Assembly (NCBI RefSeq): GCF_004358445.1 | Contig: NZ_CP037951.1 | Location: 1,847,501-1,911,500 of the forward strand | Direction: 5' to 3' | From: Parashewanella tropica | GTDB lineage: Bacteria; Pseudomonadota; Gammaproteobacteria; Enterobacterales; Shewanellaceae | DNA: 64,000 bases | Part shown: positions 1 through 7,785 of the stretch, one piece after another | How the letters are laid out: each line of letters opens with the position of its first letter | Position numbering within the stretch: the first letter of the stretch is position 1 | Translations under genes and position numbers: made by a program | Notes under the pieces: generated by a model | What the model was told of the DNA's origin: nothing | What the model saw: only the letters and a program-made list of their open reading frames with translations | Databases searched by the model: none

Positions 1-451
1 GGCCAATCCATTCTATGATATGGAAACCCTTCATTAGAAATCGTTTCGATAATGGTAAGTTAAAGCTTATGGCGGACAAGTAAGTCGCTAAGCCAATAAT
101 TTTTAACCAAGGAACGAGAATACTTGCGATAAATAATATGATTGCAATAGGGATCATACCTAAATGTATGGTATGTAAAATCCCAGAAAAAATCGTATCG
201 TGAGTTTCTTTACCTTGTTTGGTAATAATACTAATGGGGTAAATATTTGCAGGTATGAGTAGAATCGCTGCTGTGATCAAAAGAGCCCAAGCTTTTTGTA
301 AACTGGACTTGTCACGAACAGCAAGCTCATTTTCACAACGAGGACATTTTTCAAGTTCATTAGAGCAAACCATTTGACATTTAGGGCAGCTTAATAGGTT
401 TAAATGGCTGCCTTGAGTCATTGATTCGTATGTTGACTTATTGGAATTCAT
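1..451 (-). CDS. LetA/PqiA-type membrane protein, second half (partial, runs off the left edge)
   Basis: Reading the minus strand from the ATG at 451 gives 150 codons with no stop before the window edge. The N-terminus carries a zinc-ribbon-like CPKC...CPRC pair (about residues 23-39), followed by hydrophobic segments and a SLQKAWALL...PANIYPISI stretch that matches the second half of E. coli LetA (YebS). In E. coli LetA is one protein of two PqiA modules that works with the MCE protein LetB (YebT) in lipid transport between the membranes. Here the two modules are separate genes overlapping by 14 bp, so translation is probably coupled. A letB-like MCE gene is expected just beyond the left edge, but this is inference. 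Confidence 0.8.
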   Translation of the reverse strand, partial: MNSNKSTYESMTQGSHLNLLSCPKCQMVCSNELEKCPRCENELAVRDKSSLQKAWALLITAAILLIPANIYPISIITKQGKETHDTIFSGILHTIHLGMIPIAIILFIASILVPWLKIIGLATYLSAISFNLPLSKRFLMKGFHIIEWIG

Positions 452-1100
452 GTAACTGCTCCCACATATAGTCAATATTGTATTCTCGCTGTAAAAAAAG
501 CATCAATATAAAAAGCATCACATAACAAAATGTGCCAATACCCAGATAAATATCAGCAAAGTCGCCCAAGTTAAAGGCGGTTACAAACATACTGATAACG
601 TAAATTTCAGGCATGGAAAATTGTTTAATTAAAGTATGTTTTTTCAGAATAGATCGAAAATATTTACGCATTCTCGGCTTATGAAGACCGTACTTAACAA
701 TTAAAACTTGAAGCAAAATTGAAAGTAACAATGCTCCTGGCGCAATAATCGCTCCAAGAGCCACAGCCACTCCAACGATGTAAAAACCTTGTTCAATTAC
801 GGCGTATGCCCCTTCCCAAACTGTCGATGTTCGGATACTTCCGAAGAAATGTAACTCAAGAACAGGATACAAATTAGCTGGGACGAATAAAATAAGTGCG
901 GTGATACAAAGGGCTAAAACACCATTAATTGTACAAAAAGGTTCGGAATATAACGCACTATGGCACCGAGGGCAGAGGGCTCTTACATTTGAAGGTAAGG
1001 CGCGACGAGTTACTGCAAGATCGCAAGATTTACACAAAATAACTGATTGCGGCTTAGGAGTAGCAGAATTGCTCACCAATCGTTGTCCAATAAAATCCAA
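438..1100 (-). CDS. LetA/PqiA-type membrane protein, first half
   Basis: A 220-residue PqiA-domain protein. A zinc-ribbon-like CKSC...CPRC pair lies at about residues 23-46. Four hydrophobic membrane segments follow (for example GVLALCITALILFVPAN and FNLGDFADIYLGIGTF). Its length is about half of E. coli LetA/PqiA, and the next gene downstream supplies the other half, beginning before this one stops. Synteny with msrC, proQ and prc matches the E. coli yebS neighbourhood, so it is more likely the letA (yebS) orthologue than pqiA itself. It is divergent from yebG. The family is thought to pair with an MCE-domain protein in phospholipid or lipophile trafficking at the cell envelope; the exact substrate cannot be read here. 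Confidence 0.85.
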   Translation of the reverse strand: MDFIGQRLVSNSATPKPQSVILCKSCDLAVTRRALPSNVRALCPRCHSALYSEPFCTINGVLALCITALILFVPANLYPVLELHFFGSIRTSTVWEGAYAVIEQGFYIVGVAVALGAIIAPGALLLSILLQVLIVKYGLHKPRMRKYFRSILKKHTLIKQFSMPEIYVISMFVTAFNLGDFADIYLGIGTFCYVMLFILMLFLQREYNIDYMWEQLHEFQ

Positions 1101-1197
1101 AGTTCCAATGGCTTAATAATAACAAAGTTTTATCATAATGATCTAACAACTTCTCTTTCAAAGGTTGCAATAATCTTAAGCTTTTGCGACTCTATTA

Positions 1198-1213
1198 CTG
1201 TTCATAAATACAG
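1198..1213 (+). promoter_or_regulatory. LexA box (SOS operator) of yebG
   Basis: The sequence CTGTTCATAAATACAG is a full CTG-N10-CAG LexA site with an AT-rich core. It ends 12 nt before the yebG ATG, overlapping the region where promoter and ribosome binding site lie. yebG is an established SOS gene in E. coli with a LexA box in the same place. The divergent letA-like gene begins 98 nt away and could also be affected. Confidence 0.85.
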
Positions 1214-1225
1214 TGTGAGGAAATC

Positions 1226-1501
1226 ATGGCGGTAATAACTCAATTTGTAGTGGTTAGAGAAGGTGTAGAAAAGATGACGTTTACAACAAAAAAAGAAGCT
1301 GATGCATACGACAAAATGTTGGATATCGCAGATAGTCTAGTCCCTTTTCTTGAAAAGTCTGAAGTTGAGATCGAAGAAAAACAGCTTGAAGATATGGCTT
1401 ACTATTTAGCTTCTAATAAAGATGATTTACTATCCCTACTTAAAGGTGGTGTTACAAATAAATCACCTGCGAAAAAAGCCGAAAAGAAACAAGCGGCATA
1501 A
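1226..1501 (+). CDS. yebG: YebG family protein, SOS-induced
   Basis: The 91-residue product aligns with E. coli YebG through the conserved VVREGVEKMTF and TKKEADAYDKMLDIAD core, and ends in a Lys/Ala-rich tail. YebG is a small DNA-damage-inducible protein whose molecular function is not settled. The start at 1226 is supported by the GAGG-like sequence just upstream and by the alignment of MAVITQFVVV with MAVEVKYVVI in E. coli. A LexA box lies directly upstream. msrC follows after 26 nt and may be co-transcribed. Confidence 0.93.
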   Translation: MAVITQFVVVREGVEKMTFTTKKEADAYDKMLDIADSLVPFLEKSEVEIEEKQLEDMAYYLASNKDDLLSLLKGGVTNKSPAKKAEKKQAA

Positions 1502-1527
1502 TTAAATCAATTTCAATAGAGAGCGCT

Positions 1528-1986
1528 ATGAAGTCAGAGTTCTACGATATCCTGAACCGCCAAGTTTTGGCTTTGTTTGAAGGTGAGACTAATCAGATTG
1601 CCGCTATGGCAAATTTTTCCGCACTACTTAACGAACATCTTGAAACCATTAATTGGGTAGGATTTTACCTCAAAGAAAATCAACAGCTAGTACTGGGGCC
1701 ATTTCAAGGGAAAGTGGCTTGTGTCAGAATTCCTATGGGACGAGGTGTTTGTGGGACGGCTGCTGAACAAAATACCACTCAACGTATCGATGACGTTCAT
1801 CAATTTGAAGGTCATATCGCCTGTGATTCAGCCAGTAATTCAGAGATTGTTATCCCGTTTCGTCATGGAAAAGAGGTTATTGGAGTTTTAGATATTGATA
1901 GTCCAGTCTTTTCGCGGTTTGATGAAGATGACCAGAAAGGCCTAGAATTGCTGCTTTCAAGTTTAGAAACTTGCCTATTTGGATAA
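1528..1986 (+). CDS. msrC: Free methionine-(R)-sulfoxide reductase, GAF domain
   Basis: A single-GAF-domain protein of 152 residues that reduces free Met-R-sulfoxide in the cytosol using thioredoxin-type reductants. The three family cysteines are visible: Cys65 (GKVACVRI), Cys75 (GRGVCGTA) and Cys99 (GHIACDSAS), matching E. coli Cys84, Cys94 and Cys118. The GVLDIDSP...FDEDD motif near the C-terminus is typical. In E. coli msrC (yebR) lies between proQ and letA (yebS); the same genes are neighbours here although the orientation is rearranged. The start has a GAGAG-type ribosome site at 1520-1524. Confidence 0.94.
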   Translation: MKSEFYDILNRQVLALFEGETNQIAAMANFSALLNEHLETINWVGFYLKENQQLVLGPFQGKVACVRIPMGRGVCGTAAEQNTTQRIDDVHQFEGHIACDSASNSEIVIPFRHGKEVIGVLDIDSPVFSRFDEDDQKGLELLLSSLETCLFG

Positions 1987-2236
1987 AAAGTGGGCGCAAT
2001 TTAATAAAACATAGTCGCAATTGTTCAGATGCACCTTATAATAGGCGGCTTGCTTGTGGTTGATTGTTATATTTACTCCAAGCAAACTGAGTAATTAATT
2101 TTGTACTTTATGGTTATATCAATGTTGATTGAATCGTAAGCGTAAAGTTGATTGAGCATAAGCTTTAAGATAAACGACCTCAGCCGATTTACATTGATAA
2201 AATGCGGCTCATGTCCTTGTAAACGTGGAAGTTATA

Positions 2237-2905
2237 ATGGAATCAACAGATAAGTTGACCGACACAAATGCCATTTTGGCTTATTTATATGAGACTTTTC
2301 CTCAGTGTTTTATTGCTGAAGGTGAAGCAAAACCATTAAAAATTGGTTTATTTCAAGATTTAGCTGAAAAACTGGCGGAAGAGTCAAAAATCAGCAAGAC
2401 TCAATTAAGAGTTGCATTACGTCGTTATACCAGCAGCTGGCGTTACCTAAAAAGCATCAAAAAAGGTGCTGTTCGAGTAGACCTTGAAGGTAATGCATGT
2501 GGAGAATTAGAAGAGCAGCACATTGAACATGCGCAGCAAACTCTAAAAGAAAGCCAAGAGCGTGCGAAAGAAAGACGTAAACAGCGTGAAGCAAAAGCAG
2601 CTGAGCAACGTGGTGATAGAGCTGATAAAAAAGCATCACCTAGAAATAACACCAAACGCCCGAGAAAAGATCGTAACTTTAAGCAAGTTCAATCTAAATC
2701 GAATCGCCCAGCCAAAAAAGCTGAGCCAGCGGTTAACTTAGTTCAGGCGGAACTAAGCCAACTTGCAAAAGAACAACGTGTCAATGTTAAGTTAGGGAAG
2801 TCTCCAGTAAAAGGAACCATTTCTGACATTAATAAAGATGATGTGACTGTTCATCTTGACAGCGGCCTAAGCGTAAAAGTGAAAGCCGAACATATTTTGC
2901 TGTAA
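2237..2905 (+). CDS. proQ: RNA chaperone ProQ
   Basis: ProQ is a global small-RNA-binding protein and RNA chaperone of the ProQ/FinO family. The FinO-like N-terminal domain spans about residues 8-115 (ILAYLYETFPQCF, GLFQDLAEKL, LRVALRRYTSSWRYLKS). A Lys/Arg/Glu-rich linker follows (about 116-175), and the C-terminal Tudor-like domain ends in VTVHLDSGLSVKVKAEHILL. I chose the ATG at 2237, not the upstream GTG at 2225, because GGAAG at 2227-2231 is well spaced from it. It gives 222 residues. prc follows after 24 nt, as in E. coli, where the two are linked. Confidence 0.95.
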   Translation: MESTDKLTDTNAILAYLYETFPQCFIAEGEAKPLKIGLFQDLAEKLAEESKISKTQLRVALRRYTSSWRYLKSIKKGAVRVDLEGNACGELEEQHIEHAQQTLKESQERAKERRKQREAKAAEQRGDRADKKASPRNNTKRPRKDRNFKQVQSKSNRPAKKAEPAVNLVQAELSQLAKEQRVNVKLGKSPVKGTISDINKDDVTVHLDSGLSVKVKAEHILL

Positions 2906-2929
2906 CAGAAACAAAGGAGTAACTTGTTG

Positions 2930-4975
2930 ATGCGAAAAATTAAACTGGCCGTGACTCTGGCCGCACTGTTGGTCGGATTTAATGTTGGAGCCACAGCTCC
3001 TAAAATTCAAGTCAGCGAGTTACCCCAACTAAAGCAAGAACCTCAGCACAAAGTTGCAAGTAAGCGTGTTACAGATTTGTTTTTACGTTCTCACTATCAC
3101 CATTTTGTGCTGGATGATGCTTTTTCTGAGCAAATTTTCGATCGTTATTTATCTTATCTAGATTCCCGTCGCAATGTATTAACCCAAAAAGACGTTGATG
3201 GTTTTAAACAATATCAAGACGACTTTGATGATATGCTGAAAAGCGGTGATCTAAGCAAAGCTTATAAAATGTATGACGTAACCCAAGAGCGTCGCTATGA
3301 TGCTTTGGTTTACGCATTATCACTGTTGGATGTAAAAAAGCCATTTAACTTTGAGAAAGCCGGTGATAAGTATGTTTACGATCGCGAAGATGCACCTTGG
3401 CCAAAAAGTGAAAGTGAAATTCACGAATTATGGCGTGAACGTGTAAAGTTTGATGCGCTCAACCTAGCCATGACAGATAAAAAATGGCCTGAAATCGTTG
3501 AGGTTTTAACTAAGCGTTACAACAATGCCTTAAAGCGTCTGTCACAAACTAACAGTGAAGATGTGTTCCAAATGTTTATGAATGCATTTGCTCGCACTGT
3601 TGAACCTCATACCAGTTATCTTTCACCTCGAAATGCCGAACGTTTCCAGCAAGAAATGAATTTGAGCCTTGAAGGTATTGGTGCCGTTTTACAACAAGAC
3701 GATGATTACACAGTGATTCGTAGCCTAGTTAAAGGTGGTCCTGCATCCAAAAGCGGTAAGCTTGCAGACGGTGATAAAATCATTGGTGTAGGGCAAGAAG
3801 GTGAAAAAATTATCGATGTTATCGGATGGCGTTTAGATGATGTCGTCGATAAGATCAAAGGGCCTAAGGGTAGTAAAGTTACTCTGCAAATCTTGCAGAA
3901 AAAAGCAGGCTCTAATGCCAAGCCTATCGAAGTTACCATTACGCGTGACAAGATCCGTTTAGAAGACCGCGCTGCAAGCTCTAAGGTAATTGAAGGTGAT
4001 TCGCCACAGTTTAAAAACCGTAAGGTTGGTGTTATCACTATTCCTGGTTTTTATATGAATCTTTCTCGTGATGTAGCTAAAGAACTCGCCAAGCTTAAGA
4101 AAAAGAAAGTTGAAGGTATCATCATTGATCTACGTGATAATGGTGGTGGTGCACTTACTGAAGCGACGTTACTAACTGGTTTATTCATTGATATGGGACC
4201 TGTAGTTCAGGTTCGTTATGCCAATGGTAAAATCGTTGAGAATCGTGATAATGATGGTGTGACCTTATACGATGGTCCACTAACGGTTTTGATTAATCGT
4301 AACAGCGCATCAGCTTCTGAAATTTTCGCAGCAGCACTTCAAGATTATGGCAGAGCATTAATTGTTGGTGAATCAAGCTTTGGTAAAGGTACGGTTCAGC
4401 AACATCGTGGATTATCTCGTATTTACGATATGTATCAAAAGCCAATTGGACATGTGCAATACACCATTGCTAAGTTTTATCGTATTAATGGTGGCAGTAC
4501 TCAGCTAAAAGGCGTAACCCCAGATATCATGTACCCAAGTGCTTTAAAGCCGGGTGAATATGGTGAGTCTAAAGAAGACAATGCATTGCCTTGGGATCAA
4601 GTTCCTGTAGCAAACTACAACAAAGTGAATGATATTACGCCTAAAATCATCAAAGATTTAATCGCTAAATATCAGCAGCGTGTTAAGGGGAATGTTGAAT
4701 TCGAATATATCAAAGAAGATATTGCTGAATTCCGCAAACACCGTGATGAAAAGAGCGTTTCACTTGTTGAGTCAGAGCGAGAAGCACAGCAGGAAGAAGA
4801 AGACGCTAAAGCGTTAAAGCGTGCCAACGAAAGACGAATTGCCATGGGCAAAAAGCCAGTTAAAGATTTAGATGAATTGGCTAAGCTTGATGAAAAAGAT
4901 GAGCTGCCAGATGTACTGCTTGAGCAAACAGCAGACATCACGCTCAATTTAGTCGATGACTTGAAAAAGAACTAA
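2930..4975 (+). CDS. prc: Periplasmic tail-specific protease Prc (Tsp)
   Basis: Prc degrades periplasmic proteins with nonpolar C-termini and, in E. coli, controls peptidoglycan hydrolases with the adaptor NlpI. The N-terminus is a signal peptide (MRKIKLAVTLAALLVGF...GATA). A PDZ domain sits around residues 240-330, followed by the S41 catalytic region with Ser461 in NSASASEIF and Lys486 in SSFGKGTVQQ, spaced 25 residues as in E. coli. The C-terminal DUF3340-type tail is Glu/Lys rich. The ATG at 2930 is preferred over in-frame TTGs at 2924 and 2927 because it gives the better signal peptide; AAGGAG lies at 2914-2919. It is downstream of proQ in the same transcript and ends in a terminator. 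Confidence 0.95.
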   Translation: MRKIKLAVTLAALLVGFNVGATAPKIQVSELPQLKQEPQHKVASKRVTDLFLRSHYHHFVLDDAFSEQIFDRYLSYLDSRRNVLTQKDVDGFKQYQDDFDDMLKSGDLSKAYKMYDVTQERRYDALVYALSLLDVKKPFNFEKAGDKYVYDREDAPWPKSESEIHELWRERVKFDALNLAMTDKKWPEIVEVLTKRYNNALKRLSQTNSEDVFQMFMNAFARTVEPHTSYLSPRNAERFQQEMNLSLEGIGAVLQQDDDYTVIRSLVKGGPASKSGKLADGDKIIGVGQEGEKIIDVIGWRLDDVVDKIKGPKGSKVTLQILQKKAGSNAKPIEVTITRDKIRLEDRAASSKVIEGDSPQFKNRKVGVITIPGFYMNLSRDVAKELAKLKKKKVEGIIIDLRDNGGGALTEATLLTGLFIDMGPVVQVRYANGKIVENRDNDGVTLYDGPLTVLINRNSASASEIFAAALQDYGRALIVGESSFGKGTVQQHRGLSRIYDMYQKPIGHVQYTIAKFYRINGGSTQLKGVTPDIMYPSALKPGEYGESKEDNALPWDQVPVANYNKVNDITPKIIKDLIAKYQQRVKGNVEFEYIKEDIAEFRKHRDEKSVSLVESEREAQQEEEDAKALKRANERRIAMGKKPVKDLDELAKLDEKDELPDVLLEQTADITLNLVDDLKKN

Positions 4976-4996
4976 GCTTCAACCAGAACAACATTT

Positions 4997-5020
4997 AAAA
5001 ACGCGCTTCGGCGCGTTTTT
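4997..5020 (+). terminator. Rho-independent terminator after prc
   Basis: A short GC stem ACGCGC/GCGCGT with a TTCG tetraloop, preceded by A residues and followed by TTTTT. It lies 22 nt after the prc stop and separates prc from pepN. Confidence 0.88.
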
Positions 5021-5065
5021 GGTTTCATACAAATTAACAATACTAAATAACGAAAGAGGGTAATC

Positions 5066-7618
5066 ATGTCAGAACTTCAGGCTAAGTACCTAATAGATTA
5101 TAAGCAACCAGATTACACGATTAATCACTTATCATTAGACTTCCAGCTGAACATCCCAACCACAGAAGTGGTAGCGGTCAGTCAAGTTGAAAGAAAATCA
5201 AAACAAGCCACTCAATTAGTACTTGAAGGTGACGAGCTTGAATTAGTGAGTGTTAAAATTAACGGGCAATCAGCCACTCACCAAGTCAAAGATAAGCAAC
5301 TTTTTATTGAGGCTGAACTCGATAATTTTGAGCTAGAAATCATTACTCATCTTAAGCCTGCTGAAAATACGGCGCTTGAAGGTTTATATATGTCAGACGG
5401 TGCTTATTGCACACAGTGTGAAGCCGAAGGTTTCCGTCGTATTACTTATTACCTAGATCGCCCTGATGTTTTGGCTAAGTTTGATGTACGAGTTGAAGCT
5501 GATAAAGCCGAATTTCCGTTTTTACTGAGTAACGGTAATTTAACCGCAAAAGGGGACACAGAAAACGGACGTCACTTTGCAAGCTGGCAAGATCCTTTCC
5601 CAAAACCAAGTTATCTTTTTGCTCTAGTAGCAGGTGATTTTGATCTATTAGAAGATAATTTTATTACTCGTTCTGGTCGTGATGTAAAACTGCAAGTATT
5701 TGTTGATAAAGGCAACTTACATAAAGCTCACCATGCAATGGAATCGCTAAAGAAATCCATGAAATGGGATGAAGAGCGTTTTGATCTTGAATATGACTTA
5801 GATATTTACATGATTGTCGCTGTTGATTTCTTCAACATGGGTGCAATGGAAAATAAAGGTCTGAACGTATTTAACACTAAGTATGTGTTAGCGGATAAAG
5901 AAAGCGCTACTGATGATGATTACCATGGCATTGAGTCTGTAATTGGTCATGAGTACTTCCACAACTGGACGGGTAACCGTGTCACTTGTCGTGACTGGTT
6001 CCAATTGAGTTTAAAAGAAGGGTTAACGGTATTCCGTGATCAAGAATTCAGTTCTGATGTTGGCTCTCGTCCTGTAAACCGTATTCAAGCTATTCAAGTT
6101 ATCCGTAATCATCAATTTGCTGAAGATGCAGGACCTATGGCACACCCGATTCGCCCAGAGTCCGTCATTGAAATGAATAACTTCTACACTGTGACGGTTT
6201 ATAACAAAGGTGCTGAAGTTATTCGTATGATGCACACATTATTGGGCGAACAGAAATTCCAAGCTGGAATGAAGTTATATTTTGAGCGTCATGATGGTCA
6301 AGCTGTAACGTGCGATGACTTTGTCGCGGCAATGGAAGATGCTTCTGGTGTTGATTTAAAACAGTTCCGCCAATGGTACAGCCAAGCTGGCACGCCAACC
6401 GTAGCGGTAAACGAAAGCTTCGAAAATGGCAGTTATCAATTAACCTTGACTCAGTCTCGCCCAGAGATTGCGGGTAATAATGATTTGCCTATGCACATTC
6501 CGTTTGATGTTGAGTTACTCGACGCTGAAGGTAACAGTATTACTTCAAAAGTCCTTAACTTTACCGAGCATAAGCAAACATTTACATTTGATGGTCTAGA
6601 ACAAAAACCAGTGGTTTCGTTACTGCAAGATTTTTCAGCACCAGTAAAACTCGAATACCAGTATGAAGACGAACATCTTGCCCATTTAATGCGCTATGCA
6701 AATAGTGAAGTCGCACGTTGGGAAGCGTCGGTATCATTATTCAGTAAAGCTGTATGGGATAATGTTAAAGCATTATCAGAAGGCAAAACCATGCAACTGA
6801 ACTCCATAGTTCAAGATGCTTTCAAGGGCGTTATTCTTGATGAAAACCTAGATGAAGAGCTGATTGCCGAAGTGATGTCCGTTCCATCGATAAGTTCTCT
6901 TGTTGAACAAGTTGAGACTGTTGACCTAGATGCATTAATCATAGCTCGTCGTTTTGTAAAAGATGAATTGGCTGTAGGGTGTGAAGATGAAGTCGTTGCG
7001 CGCTATCATGCCTCAAAAGGCAAAGATAATGCGAGCGCCAGAGCATTAAAAAATGAGTGTTTGGCTTGGGCATGTGTTGCTAATGAAGAATACGAAGCAT
7101 TAGTTGAAACTCAATATCAGTCTGCGACAAATATGACCGACTCTCTGGGAGCATTGAAAGTTTCTAGTGATTTAAACCTTTCTAATCGTGATAGCTTAAT
7201 GACTCACTTTGAGAATAAGTGGGTAGATACGCCATTAGTCATGGATAAGTGGTTTACTTTGCAAGCGATTCAAGATTCAGAACAGGTTATTGATAAAATC
7301 AAAGCTTTAACCACACACAAGGCGTTTAGTTTTAACAATCCGAATCGTGTTCGCTCTCTCATTGGAAGTTTTGCTGTGGGTAATGTTGAGCATTTCCACA
7401 AAGCTGATGGAAGTGGCTATCAGTATTTGACTGAAATATTGAAGAAGATAAATACCATTAACCCTCAAGTAGCCGCTCGAATTATTACACCATTGATTCA
7501 ATTCTCGAAATTTGATCAAGGGCGCCAACAGCATATTAAAGCTTGCTTGCAAGAGTTAATGGCTCTACCTGATTTATCAAAGGATCTGTTTGAGAAAGTT
7601 TCTCGCGCTTTGGCGTAA
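5066..7618 (+). CDS. pepN: Aminopeptidase N (M1 family, alanyl aminopeptidase)
   Basis: Cytosolic zinc aminopeptidase that removes N-terminal residues from peptides late in protein turnover. The substrate-recognition motif GAMEN is present (MGAMENKGLN). The zinc site HEYFH has His295, Glu296 and His299, with the third ligand Glu318 in LKEGLTVFRDQEF. At 850 residues the length is close to the 870 of E. coli PepN, and the ERAP1-like C-terminal helical domain is complete. The start has GAAAGAGG upstream (5051-5058). It lies between two terminators, so it is a single-gene transcript. Confidence 0.96.
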   Translation: MSELQAKYLIDYKQPDYTINHLSLDFQLNIPTTEVVAVSQVERKSKQATQLVLEGDELELVSVKINGQSATHQVKDKQLFIEAELDNFELEIITHLKPAENTALEGLYMSDGAYCTQCEAEGFRRITYYLDRPDVLAKFDVRVEADKAEFPFLLSNGNLTAKGDTENGRHFASWQDPFPKPSYLFALVAGDFDLLEDNFITRSGRDVKLQVFVDKGNLHKAHHAMESLKKSMKWDEERFDLEYDLDIYMIVAVDFFNMGAMENKGLNVFNTKYVLADKESATDDDYHGIESVIGHEYFHNWTGNRVTCRDWFQLSLKEGLTVFRDQEFSSDVGSRPVNRIQAIQVIRNHQFAEDAGPMAHPIRPESVIEMNNFYTVTVYNKGAEVIRMMHTLLGEQKFQAGMKLYFERHDGQAVTCDDFVAAMEDASGVDLKQFRQWYSQAGTPTVAVNESFENGSYQLTLTQSRPEIAGNNDLPMHIPFDVELLDAEGNSITSKVLNFTEHKQTFTFDGLEQKPVVSLLQDFSAPVKLEYQYEDEHLAHLMRYANSEVARWEASVSLFSKAVWDNVKALSEGKTMQLNSIVQDAFKGVILDENLDEELIAEVMSVPSISSLVEQVETVDLDALIIARRFVKDELAVGCEDEVVARYHASKGKDNASARALKNECLAWACVANEEYEALVETQYQSATNMTDSLGALKVSSDLNLSNRDSLMTHFENKWVDTPLVMDKWFTLQAIQDSEQVIDKIKALTTHKAFSFNNPNRVRSLIGSFAVGNVEHFHKADGSGYQYLTEILKKINTINPQVAARIITPLIQFSKFDQGRQQHIKACLQELMALPDLSKDLFEKVSRALA

Positions 7619-7647
7619 AAACTCCTGATTTCACTCCATTTATCACT

Positions 7648-7678
7648 TTAAAGGTCAAGTTTACTTGGCCTTTTTTTA
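7648..7678 (+). terminator. Rho-independent terminator after pepN
   Basis: An inverted repeat AAGGTCAAGT/ACTTGGCCTT with one G-T pair and a two-base tip, followed by a run of seven T. It is 30 nt past the pepN stop. Confidence 0.85.
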
Positions 7679-7785
7679 TATCTTCTTTTTATCATACAAA
7701 ATAGTTATAGATGGCTAGACTTCTAGGTGTGTTTTGTTTATTGTTGATTTATCGACGTTTAGATGATGAACAACAGGAAGTGGAA

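Noticed and set aside
438-451. A frameshift or pseudogene in letA at the overlap of the two half-genes
   Set aside because: Both frames have their own start, intact zinc-ribbon cysteines and membrane segments, so two real genes are more likely than one broken gene.
3706-4947. Antisense open frames of 110 and 91 codons inside prc
   Set aside because: Low-complexity Ser/Leu-rich translations opposite a well-supported protease gene; typical antisense shadows.
7711-7785. N-terminal extension of the aspartokinase-homoserine dehydrogenase from the ATG at 7711
   Set aside because: It has no ribosome site, its 25 residues have no counterpart in the family, and the ATG at 7786 is well placed behind GGAAG and starts at the conserved MKILKFGG.
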